Assembly: GCA_963650485.1 (NCBI GenBank)
Contig: CAVJLN010000016.1
Location: 1 to 52,357, forward strand
Reading direction: 5' to 3'
DNA from: Suilimivivens sp963650485
GTDB lineage: Bacteria; Bacillota; Clostridia; Lachnospirales; Lachnospiraceae
DNA: 52,357 nt
The stretch's first letter is position 1, and the number at the start of each line of letters is the position of its first letter. The notes below the pieces were generated by a model. That model saw nothing but the letters and a program-made list of their open reading frames with translations, searched no databases and was not told where the DNA came from. A program made the position numbers and the translations under genes. Shown here one piece after another: positions 24,100-32,993 of the stretch.

Positions 24100-25293
24100 A
24101 TGCCTAATTTATCAAAACTGGAAGCAGCGATTCCTGTTGCTCCATTAAAGCTCATCGTTATGGATTCTGCCCGGAATCTTGGGAACAGTGTCAATCACTA
24201 TCTTGTCAATTTCCGTAAAGATGTCAAGAATATTGCCAAGAACGATCCTGCTTTTCAAGGATATGTTTCGGACAATTTCATCGTGGATGCCGCATGCCAT
24301 CGTTTTGGTTCCGGTGAAGGCAAAGCCACAATTGATGAATCTATCCGTGGAAAAGATATTTTCATCCTGGTCGATGTATGCAACCACCACATCACCTATA
24401 AAATGAATGGTTTTATTAACTACAAGTCTCCCGATGACCACTATCAGGATTTGAAGCGTGTGATCTCTGCCATCAACGGCAAAGCACATCGTATTAATGT
24501 GATTATGCCCTTCCTTTATGAAGGAAGACAGCATAAGAGAAACGGCCGTGAATCCTTAGACTGTGCTTATGCGATTGAAGAGCTGAGCAATATGGGCGTC
24601 AGCAACTTCATCACCTTTGATGCCCACGATCCCCGGGTACAGAATGCAGAACCTTTATGCGGCTTTGATAACTTTACACCGCCTTATCAGTTCATCCGCG
24701 CCCTGCTCGGTGCTGAACAGAATCTGATTATCGACAAGGATCACCTGATTGTCATCAGCCCGGATGAAGGAGCCCTTGACCGTGCCGTATATTTTGCAAA
24801 TGTTTTAGGCGTAGATACCGGTATGTTCTATAAGCGCCGCGACTACTCTACGATTGTCAACGGAAAGAACCCGATTGTTGCCCATGAGTTCTTAGGGGAC
24901 AACATTGATGGTAAGGATGTCATCATCATTGATGATATGATTTCTTCCGGCGGAAGTATGTTAGATACAGCGAAGCAGTTAAAGTCCATGAACGCCAAGC
25001 GTGTTTATATCTGCTGTACCTTTGGATTATTTACCGATGGCCTGGAGCGTTTTGATGAAGCTTATGAGAAATGCTACTTTGACAAGGTGGTTACCACAAA
25101 CCTCACCTACCAGCTGCCGGAATTAAAGTCAAAGCCTTATTATCTGGAAGCCGATATGAGTAAGTTTCTTGCTTCCATCATTGACTTTATGAATCATGAT
25201 TCTTCCATGATGAATGTTTATACACCGACCGAGAAGATTCAGGAGATTCTTGCCAAATACAATAACCGTGAAAATATGTTTATTACCGAATAA
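24100..25293 (+). CDS. prs: ribose-phosphate diphosphokinase (PRPP synthetase), long form
   Basis: 397 residues, about 80 longer than the usual enzyme. It makes PRPP from ribose-5-phosphate and ATP for nucleotide, His and Trp synthesis. Catalytic features include the flexible-loop region NVIMPFLYEGRQHKRNGRES near 130, DAHDPRVQN near 170 and the PRPP loop DVIIIDDMISSGGSMLDTA near 277. The family usually has DDMIDTAGT there, so SSGGS is a variant. The extra length is mostly in the N-terminal region. It is the only gene on the plus strand, with its own promoter and terminator, and has GGAGG 6 nt before the ATG. Confidence 0.93.
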   Translation: MPNLSKLEAAIPVAPLKLIVMDSARNLGNSVNHYLVNFRKDVKNIAKNDPAFQGYVSDNFIVDAACHRFGSGEGKATIDESIRGKDIFILVDVCNHHITYKMNGFINYKSPDDHYQDLKRVISAINGKAHRINVIMPFLYEGRQHKRNGRESLDCAYAIEELSNMGVSNFITFDAHDPRVQNAEPLCGFDNFTPPYQFIRALLGAEQNLIIDKDHLIVISPDEGALDRAVYFANVLGVDTGMFYKRRDYSTIVNGKNPIVAHEFLGDNIDGKDVIIIDDMISSGGSMLDTAKQLKSMNAKRVYICCTFGLFTDGLERFDEAYEKCYFDKVVTTNLTYQLPELKSKPYYLEADMSKFLASIIDFMNHDSSMMNVYTPTEKIQEILAKYNNRENMFITE

Positions 25294-25297
25294 CTCA

Positions 25298-25335
25298 AAA
25301 TGATCCGCTGGATCATTTTCTCATATGCATGGCTA
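25298..25335 (+). repeat. hairpin-containing repeat, copy 1
   Basis: AAATGATCC-GCTGG-ATCATTTTCT followed by CATATGCATGGC. The first part is a perfect 10-bp hairpin. A second copy at 48378-48415 differs only in the loop region. Confidence 0.7.
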
Positions 25336-25340
25336 CAGAA

Positions 25341-25375
25341 CCCCCGGAGTAAAAGCTCCGAGGGCATTTTTCTTT
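25341..25375 (+). terminator. terminator of prs
   Basis: Stem CCCCGGAG / CTCCGAGGG (25342-25364) followed by ATTTTTCTTT. It ends next to the convergent histidine kinase gene. Confidence 0.85.
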
Positions 25376-28010
25376 ACTCTTCTATTTCTTTCTTTACATC
25401 ACCCATCCTCGGAAATACAATCACTACCTTGAATAAATCACCGTCAATGGAAATCTCGAACATACCGTTCATGGCTTCGGTCAGGTTCTTTGCAATCGAA
25501 AGCCCCAGTCCGCTTCCTTCTGTCGTTCTCGATTCATCTCCCCGGATAAAGCGTTCGGTCAGCTCCTCCGGTGCCACATTCAGCTCCATTGCCGAAATAT
25601 TCTTCAAAGAAAGGTAAACCCCTTCCTGGCTTCCGTTTCCGTCCGCACTCTTCCATTCCGTGAATCCCAGATCAATGTAAATTCTGGTTCCTTCTAACGC
25701 ATACTTAAAGATGTTGTTAAAGAGATTTTCCATGACACGATAGCTTCTGCGGCTGTCTGCCAATACATAGACGGCCTGCGAAGGTGCATTCACAACCGGG
25801 ATAAGTCCCTTCTGTTCAAACTTCTCGGAGAACTCTCCCATCGTCTGATTAAGCAGCTCCACCAGATTAATCCGTTCCATATGAAGCACAATATTTCCGG
25901 AAGAAATCTTGGAGGCTTCGAGCAGGTCTTCGGTTAACTGCTTTAACCGCTGTGACTTCGTATCCAGCACTTCAATATATTCCTGTACCTTCGGATTATC
26001 GACCTGTTCTCTCTTAATGAGATCCACATAATTAATAATCGAGGTTAACGGTGTTTTCAGGTCATGGGAAACATTGGTAATCAAATCTGTCTTTAACCGT
26101 TCATCCTTCATGCTGGTTTCCACGGCATCCCGTACGCTGTCTCCAATCCGGTTCACCGCCTTTGCCAGCACCAGATTATCTCCGTTCAGGCTGTCCTCAT
26201 CCACCTTGGCATTCAGATCTCCCTTACAGATCCGGTTAATCACCTGTAAAATATGCTGTCTGGCAACTGCATTCCGGAAGCACACCACACCAACCAGTGC
26301 ATTAAACAACACAATTCCGATAAATACAACAAGAGGCATCCTCATCTGACCCGCAAGAATCACGGCAAGCAGATTCACTCCGGCAAATCCAAGGAACGGA
26401 ACCCACACCCGCACTGCTATGGATTTATGGTTCCGCATATAATGAACCGCTTTTTCAAATCGGATGATTCCCCTTCTCAGAAGGCTTCCCTTCCAGATCC
26501 GGTGTGCCCTGATCCTGCGCACCAGACTGTAATAGAAGAAGGAACAAACGAGACTCCCAAGCAGTGTGATTCCAGCCATAAACAATATGACGCCATTCCG
26601 CTGATATAAGGTATAAAGGTCCGAAATCCACCTTCCACCTAAGAAAAGTTCTACACACGCACCAATCAGAACTCCCATTGCAATGGCAAACAATACGAGG
26701 AAAATTTCTGTCGGGATCTTATCTTCCGCATGCAGGACAAAGGTTTTCTCTCCGGTTTCTTTATCCCTGACAACACCCTCTTTGACCGTAAGAAGGATTA
26801 CCATTGCCAGGAAAATAAACAGCCAGATCACGGCAATAATGACGTTCTGTGTAAAGTCCGGAACCGCCTTCTGATAAGCCGCGTCGGCAGTCACAAAGCA
26901 GTCCTTCACCGCACGATCCTTATTCACTCCGATCATGATCTGTAAGTTTTCCGGATAGGCATAACCATAATCACTGATATACTGACGGAGTTCTGCTTCC
27001 GTAACCTTGGTATTCGTCTCATACCGCAGATCCTGTGCATCATAAAGAATATACCGGTCGCACGTCTCTTTCAGCGTCATCTCCAGAGAAGTGAGATCCG
27101 TCCATTCCGTATCCATATTGGTATAAACTTCCGTCTTATTTCCGATCGTTTTACGGATCAGATATACCACATTGGATTTCGCATCACTTCCAGTTTCATC
27201 ATAATAGTCATAGTACTTCTCACAGAGTGCATAATCCTCTGCCAGATCCTGGATCGTCGTTGCAAGGGAATCCCTCAGGGTGTCATATGCATCCCAGTCG
27301 GAGACATAATCCTCAATGTTTTTACCATCGACCGTCTGATAACGGTTCACGATAAGATAATGCTGTGATATCTCTGTATTGTCTGTATTGTCTCCATTTT
27401 CTACTGTCATATCCGGATCATATCCGTCTCCTTCATAGGTCCCCTCATAAAGTGTCGGGGATAACGAGTTTCCGGAGACATCGATCTTTTCCACGGAATG
27501 ACTTAAATCGGTATTATACGGGCTGATATTGCCATGATAGCTTCCGTATCCTGCATTGGAAATGACCGTATACTCTGTGATTCCGTTTAAGAAATCCTCG
27601 GCTGAAGTTTCCGTCATCACATATTCAATGCCATATTTGCCCCAGCGGATCAGATCCTCTAAATAATAATCTGCCGTCACATACCGGCTCGGCACACCTG
27701 TAAACCGGTTGGCATATGCCGTAACATCAATAACCTTATTGGCATCGTATACTCCGTCGGTTTCAAGCTGCCCGCGTATTGCACCATACCGGACAATCGC
27801 CAGTGCCTGCTCCTTCATCAACTGGTTAAAAATCTTCGAATCTTCAAAGTCCTTCTGCTGTCCTTCGTTATTTAAGAACGTGGACTGCACACCGTTTACC
27901 GTCTCATACCGCACATACGAACTAAGCAATGCCGTTGTAAGCAGTACGACTCCTACAACGAGTGCAACATGCTGTACCACATGACAGATAACCTTCTGCA
28001 CCTTGTTCAT
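25374..28010 (-). CDS. sensor histidine kinase with a large extracytoplasmic domain
   Basis: 878 residues. One N-terminal membrane helix (about 14-33), an extracytoplasmic region of about 350 residues rich in Asp, Tyr and Thr, then a group of about five membrane helices (about 390-580), a HAMP-like segment, HisKA (NVSHDLKTPLTSIINYVDLI, phosphoacceptor His) and HATPase_c (N box NLFNNIFKYA, G box GSGLGLSIAKNL). It should autophosphorylate and pass phosphate to the response regulator encoded 16 bp upstream. The multi-helix core plus large outer domain is more elaborate than the common two-helix kinase. Signal unknown. It ends against the prs terminator on the other strand. Confidence 0.93.
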   Translation of the reverse strand: MNKVQKVICHVVQHVALVVGVVLLTTALLSSYVRYETVNGVQSTFLNNEGQQKDFEDSKIFNQLMKEQALAIVRYGAIRGQLETDGVYDANKVIDVTAYANRFTGVPSRYVTADYYLEDLIRWGKYGIEYVMTETSAEDFLNGITEYTVISNAGYGSYHGNISPYNTDLSHSVEKIDVSGNSLSPTLYEGTYEGDGYDPDMTVENGDNTDNTEISQHYLIVNRYQTVDGKNIEDYVSDWDAYDTLRDSLATTIQDLAEDYALCEKYYDYYDETGSDAKSNVVYLIRKTIGNKTEVYTNMDTEWTDLTSLEMTLKETCDRYILYDAQDLRYETNTKVTEAELRQYISDYGYAYPENLQIMIGVNKDRAVKDCFVTADAAYQKAVPDFTQNVIIAVIWLFIFLAMVILLTVKEGVVRDKETGEKTFVLHAEDKIPTEIFLVLFAIAMGVLIGACVELFLGGRWISDLYTLYQRNGVILFMAGITLLGSLVCSFFYYSLVRRIRAHRIWKGSLLRRGIIRFEKAVHYMRNHKSIAVRVWVPFLGFAGVNLLAVILAGQMRMPLVVFIGIVLFNALVGVVCFRNAVARQHILQVINRICKGDLNAKVDEDSLNGDNLVLAKAVNRIGDSVRDAVETSMKDERLKTDLITNVSHDLKTPLTSIINYVDLIKREQVDNPKVQEYIEVLDTKSQRLKQLTEDLLEASKISSGNIVLHMERINLVELLNQTMGEFSEKFEQKGLIPVVNAPSQAVYVLADSRRSYRVMENLFNNIFKYALEGTRIYIDLGFTEWKSADGNGSQEGVYLSLKNISAMELNVAPEELTERFIRGDESRTTEGSGLGLSIAKNLTEAMNGMFEISIDGDLFKVVIVFPRMGDVKKEIEE

Positions 28011-28026
28011 CCTCTCTCTACCTTTC

Positions 28027-28719
28027 CTATTGTTTTTCTACTTTGTAGCCTACACCCCAGACTACTTTCAAATAACGAGGTTCCTTGGGATTGATTTCGA
28101 TTTTTTCACGAATATGACGAATATGTACTGCTACGGTATTATCTGCACCGATAGCCTCCTCATTCCAGATATTTTCATAAATCTGGTCGATAGAAAAGAC
28201 TTTGCCCTGGTTTTTCACCAGAAGAAACAGAATATTGTACTCAATCGGGGTAAGCTTTACCGGTTCACCGTCCACGGTCACTTCCTTGGTATCATCGTTC
28301 ATACACAGCCCACCCACCTGATACAATGCATTATTTTCAACATTCAGGCTTCCAAGCTGGGTATAACGCCGCAGGTTGGACTTTACCCTTGCAACTAGTT
28401 CAAGCGGATTAAACGGCTTCGTAATGTAATCATCCGCTCCCATGTTTAATCCGAGAATCTTGTCCGTATCCTCCGATTTGGCAGACAGAAAGATAATCGG
28501 GACACTGCTGAATTCCCGGATCTTCAAGGTAGCATGAATGCCATCCAGTCTCGGCATCATAATGTCAATAATCAGAAGCTGGATATTCGTCTCCTTAAGC
28601 ACTTTAATCGCCTGCTCCCCATCGTAAGCCTTATAGATCTGATAACCCTCCTGCTGCAGATAAATCTCGATAGCATCTACAATTTCTTTGTCATCATCAC
28701 ATACCAGTATATTCGTCAT
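28027..28719 (-). CDS. OmpR/PhoB-family response regulator
   Basis: 230 residues. The receiver domain has the acidic pair DDD near 8, phosphoacceptor Asp in LLIIDIMMPRLDG near 52, and the conserved LSAKSEDTD and Lys in DDYITKPF. The C-terminal winged helix is TPIEYNILFLLVKNQGKVFS and HIRHIREKIE, similar to VanR-like regulators. It is first in a two-gene operon with the kinase. Direct repeats upstream of its start (28762-28807) may be its own binding sites. Confidence 0.95.
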   Translation of the reverse strand: MTNILVCDDDKEIVDAIEIYLQQEGYQIYKAYDGEQAIKVLKETNIQLLIIDIMMPRLDGIHATLKIREFSSVPIIFLSAKSEDTDKILGLNMGADDYITKPFNPLELVARVKSNLRRYTQLGSLNVENNALYQVGGLCMNDDTKEVTVDGEPVKLTPIEYNILFLLVKNQGKVFSIDQIYENIWNEEAIGADNTVAVHIRHIREKIEINPKEPRYLKVVWGVGYKVEKQ

Positions 28720-28761
28720 TGTTCTCCCTCACCTTTCTCATTTGACCCTTTTATTAAAACA

Positions 28762-28807
28762 TAGGAATTTTAAATACATGGTAGGAATTTTATTAAGGTT
28801 TTATTAA
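28762..28807 (-). promoter_or_regulatory. direct repeats upstream of the response regulator gene
   Basis: TAGGAATTTTA (read on +) occurs at 28762-28772 and 28782-28792, a 20-bp period close to two helical turns. A weaker third version, AGGTTTTATTAA, lies at 28796-28807. Head-to-tail spacing of this kind is typical of OmpR-family sites. Confidence 0.5.
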
Positions 28808-29658
28808 TGTTTCCCTGTCAGTTCCAGAAATGCGCACAAATTGCCCCTCTGTCCATGGCTTGCCCGGTGCGAAAACAAAAGCTCCTGGTTACAGCAGGTA
28901 CAAAGATCCGTAATTTCTAGGTGCTCCTCCCGGACTCCGGCATCCAGCAGGAGCTGTCCATTGGCCTTCCATAAATCAAGCTGATACTTGCCCTCCTGCT
29001 TTCCCTTCTGCAATACCTCCGTATCGGGGAAAACCTTTTGGAACTCTCCGGCAACATCCTCTCCCACTTCGTAGCAGTCCACACAGATCGACGGACCGAC
29101 TGCCACAAGCAGATCCTCCGGGTTACTTCCAAACTGACGGTTCATCTCCTCAATCATCCTTGCTCCCATACGGTTCACAGTACCGCGCCAGCCGGAATGG
29201 GCAAGTCCGATTGCCCCCTTCACAGGATCCACAAAATAAAGCGGTACGCAGTCCGCAAAGGAGGTACAAAGGATCAGTTCCGGCTCATTGGTAACCAGTC
29301 CGTCGATATCTTCATAATCCGGCTCTTTCGTTACTCCCTTTCCGGCATCTTCCTTCGTTACTCTGCGGATATTCGTGGTATGTGTCTGCTTCGCACAGAC
29401 GATTTTGTCCGGGGTACTGTCAAAAAGCGCCGCAATCCGCCGGAAGTTTTCAAGGACATTTTCTGCATCGTCCCCACGTTGAAAGCTGAGATTCATGCTC
29501 TCATAAATTCCCCTGCTCACGCCGCCTTTTCTGGTAGAAAATAAATGTCTGACATTCTCTGCTCCATCCAGAACAGGAAATGTCAGATAAGTAAGACCAT
29601 CTATTGTTTCATGTGCTGCCATATGGCAGCGATTTTCTTTTCGTTTCCATTCCGTCAC
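28804..29658 (-). CDS. pgeF: YfiH/LACC1-type multicopper-fold protein (purine nucleoside phosphorylase/deaminase activity)
   Basis: 284 residues. Family motifs: CAKQTHT near 85, the zinc-site region CTSFADCVPLYF with GLAHSGWRGT near 130-150, GPSICVDCYEVG near 185 and the C-terminal FSHRASHGQRGN. This family was once called laccase-like; characterised members act on purine nucleosides (adenosine deamination, phosphorolysis), and E. coli YfiH also edits peptidoglycan precursors. The start is the GTG at 29658, with AAAGGAG 9 nt upstream; the in-frame ATG at 29733 lies inside yraN. It follows yraN by 19 bp. Confidence 0.9.
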   Translation of the reverse strand: MTEWKRKENRCHMAAHETIDGLTYLTFPVLDGAENVRHLFSTRKGGVSRGIYESMNLSFQRGDDAENVLENFRRIAALFDSTPDKIVCAKQTHTTNIRRVTKEDAGKGVTKEPDYEDIDGLVTNEPELILCTSFADCVPLYFVDPVKGAIGLAHSGWRGTVNRMGARMIEEMNRQFGSNPEDLLVAVGPSICVDCYEVGEDVAGEFQKVFPDTEVLQKGKQEGKYQLDLWKANGQLLLDAGVREEHLEITDLCTCCNQELLFSHRASHGQRGNLCAFLELTGKH

Positions 29659-29677
29659 AGCTTCTGACTCCTTTCCT

Positions 29678-30016
29678 TTAAAACGCATTTCTGATATGTT
29701 CAATCCGATCTCCGCAGATTCCGACCACATCAAAGCGCACCGGGCAGTCCGGCTGTTTTATGCCAAGCAGATAATACTGTGCCACCTTCCGGATCGTGAT
29801 CTGCTTGCGTACGTTCACAGCTTCCAACGGCGACCCGTAACGATTACCGGTCCGGTACTTCACCTCCACAAAAACAAGGCAGTCTCCCTCCCGTGCAATC
29901 AGGTCAATCTCGCCCATGCGGCACCGGAAATTTCTTTGAAGGATCTTCATTCCCTGACTTTCCAGATAGTGCATGGCCTGCAGTTCCTTCCGCGTTCCTA
30001 ATTCCCTCTTATTCAA
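29678..30016 (-). CDS. yraN: YraN/UPF0102 family nuclease-like protein
   Basis: 112 residues, normal length. The restriction-endonuclease-like core is NFRCRMGEIDLIAREGDCLVFVEVK (D..E.K pattern). The start codon is TTG with GGAGG 6 nt upstream. It lies between ylqH and pgeF. The cellular role is not established. Confidence 0.9.
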   Translation of the reverse strand: MNKRELGTRKELQAMHYLESQGMKILQRNFRCRMGEIDLIAREGDCLVFVEVKYRTGNRYGSPLEAVNVRKQITIRKVAQYYLLGIKQPDCPVRFDVVGICGDRIEHIRNAF

Positions 30017-30045
30017 CGATGTCCTCCTGCTTCGTATCTTTTCTT

Positions 30046-30348
30046 TTACTTCTTATGTGCATCCATCTTGGCTTTGATCTTATCCATCGCATCAACAAAC
30101 ACCAGAATCTCTGCCACAACCTCATAAAGCTCCGGCGGGATCATTTCTCCGATTTCCAGTCTGGATAAGGTATCCGCCAGCTTGTCATCCCGGTGTACGG
30201 CAACGTTTGCTTCCTTCGCCTTTTCAATGATTCGTTCTGCCAGTGCTCCCCGCCCGCTTGCAATGATCTTGGGGGCATCTTCTTCCGGATCATAGGAAAG
30301 AGCAACCGCCTGTTTCACCTTTTCTCTTTTCTGCTTCGTTTCTTCCAT
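30046..30348 (-). CDS. ylqH: YlqH: stand-alone FlhB-like cytoplasmic domain
   Basis: 100 residues matching the C-terminal cytoplasmic part of flagellar export switch protein FlhB: VALSYDPEEDAPKIIASGRG, AERIIEKAKEANV and IGEMIPPELYEVVAEILVFV. The membrane part and the autocleavage NPTH motif are absent. It pairs with the FliK-like YlqG just upstream, as in Bacillus. The start ATG at 30348 has AAAGGA 6 nt upstream. It may modulate flagellar export or have a role independent of flagella. Confidence 0.85.
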   Translation of the reverse strand: MEETKQKREKVKQAVALSYDPEEDAPKIIASGRGALAERIIEKAKEANVAVHRDDKLADTLSRLEIGEMIPPELYEVVAEILVFVDAMDKIKAKMDAHKK

Positions 30349-30412
30349 ATACGATCCTTTACTGCTTTCCTGTTCCATTCTGTCTGCATTAAAATTCTTG
30401 TGTCATATTCCG

Positions 30413-32035
30413 TTAAGCCCTCACATCAAAGGAGGTTCCTGACAATACGGAGATATTTTTACTCTGATTCAGAATCTCACCAAGCACATTCGCCCCCGTA
30501 TCCCGGTTGATAAATTCTGCATTCATCGAATAGCCTCGCTTATTCAGCCGGTCATTCAACAGATCAATATGCTGTGCAATGAGATCCAGCGAGGCATCAT
30601 CCTGCAGGTAAAACTTCGTTGCCACCTTCTGTCCCTGACTTAAGGTAACATGCACATCCACGCTTCCCAGATATTCCATATCCAGATGCAGCAGCGCACT
30701 TACATTGCCGTCCTTCTTTGCCAGACTCTTCTTGTTTGTATAGACAAACAGCTCGCCGCTTGTTTCTTTGTTATACATCTTAAGCGGAATCTGAATATAG
30801 GAAAAGTTCTGGTTCATTGCATTCATAAAATTTATATTCTGATTCAGATTCGTCACCGTTTTCGCAAGTGCCGTATCGCCTCTTGCCGGATCAGATAGCA
30901 GTGCGTTCAGACTCTTCATCTGCTGGTTCAGCTTTTCATAGAGTTGATCTACCTTGCCCTCTTTGGCCACCTCGGCAGGCTCTAAAAGCAGTTGTTTGTT
31001 TAGTGTCTCCTTAAATAATTGCTTAAATTCTTTTCCGTCTAAAAATCTTCCCAGCTTTTCATTGAAATCGGGAGCGCTGACCTCTCCCTTCAGGTTCCGG
31101 TCAATCATCTGAAGCACCTCTTTGAGTACCTGTTGTCCGTTCCCCTTATTGGAAACCAGATTGGACAGCTGTTCAGACGATGCACCAAGTTCCTTAAGCT
31201 CCTTATATAGTGCACTTTCCATAAAGTCCTTCTGTAATCCATCTGCCGACCCGTCTGGCTGATTCTGTACCGCCTCCAGATTCTGGGTAACGTCCCCTTC
31301 CGGGATTCCCTCTTCACTCACAAACTGACCTAACACATCCTGCACGAAAGACAGCCCTTCCTGCACGCCCTGTTCCCCGGATAACTGTAAGAAGCTCTCC
31401 GTAAAAGCATCTGTAAGATCCGAAAGACTTCCGGTAATCTGATGCTCATAATTCTGATAATTCTGAAACTGCCGGATCATATCCGCTTCCAATGGAATGC
31501 CAAGACGCTGCATCTGCGCAAGCGTTGCAGTTGATACTCCCTGATTCAGATTCATGGCACGGTTCATCTGATGCAGGGACTGCCGGTCGATTGGAAGCCC
31601 CTCCTGCATCAGATCCTTTACCATCTGGATCATCTGATCCGTCAGAGGCAGTCCAGCCGCCTTCAGTGCCGTGGAAATACTGGAGTTCTGATTTAAGTTT
31701 TCAAAAAGCGGTGTCAGGGAAATTTTATTTCCCGTGGTATTCTGGATCTGAAAGGTCATAAGCTGTCCCATTTTGGGCGTTGCTCCACCCTCCAGCCTCG
31801 CCTGCAAAAGCTGGTTATCTCCCAGGGATAACAAAATCTCATTTCCGTTCATCTGCAGAACCTCTCCCGTTACCGATTGTCCGGATCCCTTCGCCAGAAT
31901 TGCTTCCAATCCGTTCCGGATGCTCTCCTCCAACGCAGACGGAGAAAGATTTCCTGTATTCCCATTCGCAGCATCTGTAATTGTCTGTGTAATCCGATTT
32001 ACAAAGGATGAAATATTCAATCTGATTTCTCCCAT
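30413..32035 (-). CDS. ylqG: YlqG: FliK-like hook-length-control C-terminal domain protein
   Basis: 540 residues, low complexity and rich in Gln, Asn and Leu (e.g. QMQRLGIPLEADMIRQFQNY), with repeated G-L-P-L helices in the middle. The last 150 residues (YLGSVDVHVTLSQGQKVATK and DLLNDRLNKRGYSMNAEFIN) resemble the FliK C-terminal domain that interacts with FlhB. No signal peptide. Position next to ylqH and downstream of rnhB matches B. subtilis ylqG. The ATG at 32035 lacks a ribosome binding site; the TTG at 32020 has GGGAG 8 nt upstream and may be the true start. Confidence 0.8.
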   Translation of the reverse strand: MGEIRLNISSFVNRITQTITDAANGNTGNLSPSALEESIRNGLEAILAKGSGQSVTGEVLQMNGNEILLSLGDNQLLQARLEGGATPKMGQLMTFQIQNTTGNKISLTPLFENLNQNSSISTALKAAGLPLTDQMIQMVKDLMQEGLPIDRQSLHQMNRAMNLNQGVSTATLAQMQRLGIPLEADMIRQFQNYQNYEHQITGSLSDLTDAFTESFLQLSGEQGVQEGLSFVQDVLGQFVSEEGIPEGDVTQNLEAVQNQPDGSADGLQKDFMESALYKELKELGASSEQLSNLVSNKGNGQQVLKEVLQMIDRNLKGEVSAPDFNEKLGRFLDGKEFKQLFKETLNKQLLLEPAEVAKEGKVDQLYEKLNQQMKSLNALLSDPARGDTALAKTVTNLNQNINFMNAMNQNFSYIQIPLKMYNKETSGELFVYTNKKSLAKKDGNVSALLHLDMEYLGSVDVHVTLSQGQKVATKFYLQDDASLDLIAQHIDLLNDRLNKRGYSMNAEFINRDTGANVLGEILNQSKNISVLSGTSFDVRA

Positions 32036-32047
32036 TATTATGTTTTG

Positions 32048-32170
32048 GCAGCTATTCAGAGCATTGGCTGCCGAGACCGTAAGAGCATGATTCAGTAATG
32101 CAAAATCCCATAGGCGAAGCCGATTTGGAATGGATTTTGCATCGTAACTATGAAGGTACTGAACAGTTAC
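32048..32170. mobile_element. copy of the GTAAC-ended miniature element
   Basis: 123 bp with imperfect ends GCAGCTATTCAGA (32048-32060) and ACTGAACAGTTAC (32158-32170), each two mismatches from the ends of the element at 36871. An internal stem ATGCAAAATCC / GGATTTTGCAT encloses the centre. No target duplication remains. Its right end supplies the rnhB stop codon. Confidence 0.6.
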
Positions 32171-32925
32171 CCTACGTTTTTAATAAACGACCTCCGATGG
32201 ATCGGCGTCGGACCTAAGGTGCGGATTGCTTCCATATGATCCGGTGCCCCGTATCCCTTATTTCTGGCAAACCCGTATCCTGGAAAAATCTCATCATACT
32301 GTACCATCAGATGATCCCTGTATACCTTGGCTATGATGCTGGCTGCGGCAATGGAAATGCTCTTGGCATCCCCTTTAATAATCGGCACCTGTGGGATCTC
32401 AACCTTGGGAATGGTTACTGCATCGTTAAGCAGCAACTCCGGCTTTACGGAAAGCTTGCTGATCGCCTGACGCATTGCCTCATAGGTTGCCTGCAAAATA
32501 TTGATTTCGTCAATCCGTTCCGGTGATACGACACCAATTCCGGTTGCCAATGCCTTTTCCAGAATAATTTCATTCAGCTCTTCTCTTTTCTTTTCGGAGA
32601 GTTGCTTGGAATCATTTAGATACAAAATATCACAATCTTTAGGAAGGATCACAGCACCTGCCACAACCGGGCCTGCAAGCGGGCCTCTCCCGACTTCATC
32701 AATTCCGCAGATATAGGCGTACTCTCCGTATTTCTTTTCATATTCCTTCATCTTTTCGGTACGCAGCAGTTCCTTCTCATAATCGTCGATCTGCTTATGT
32801 GCTTTTTTTACAAGCACAGCGACTCCACTCCGTTCATCCGCTTCATATTTACTTATAAAGAGAGGCAGCTCTTTATAAGATGCTGCCTGTAGTTCTTCTT
32901 TGATCACACTGATCTTTGTTTCCAT
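32167..32925 (-). CDS. rnhB: ribonuclease HII
   Basis: 252 residues; removes RNA from RNA-DNA hybrids and single ribonucleotides from DNA. Active-site motifs: ICGIDEVGRGPLAGPVVAGA (Asp-Glu) near 75, NDSKQLSEKKREEL near 105 and KSISIAAASIIAKVYRD near 190. An N-terminal extension of about 70 residues is common in Firmicutes RnhB. AGGAG lies 6 nt before the ATG. The stop codon is formed by the end of the repeat element at 32048-32170 (GGG-TAA-CTG). Confidence 0.96.
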   Translation of the reverse strand: METKISVIKEELQAASYKELPLFISKYEADERSGVAVLVKKAHKQIDDYEKELLRTEKMKEYEKKYGEYAYICGIDEVGRGPLAGPVVAGAVILPKDCDILYLNDSKQLSEKKREELNEIILEKALATGIGVVSPERIDEINILQATYEAMRQAISKLSVKPELLLNDAVTIPKVEIPQVPIIKGDAKSISIAAASIIAKVYRDHLMVQYDEIFPGYGFARNKGYGAPDHMEAIRTLGPTPIHRRSFIKNVG

Positions 32926-32993
32926 TATGTACTCCTGTTTTCAAAAAACGATCTCTTGTTTCCAATCCTTATTATTACTGAAATGGTGATCCC

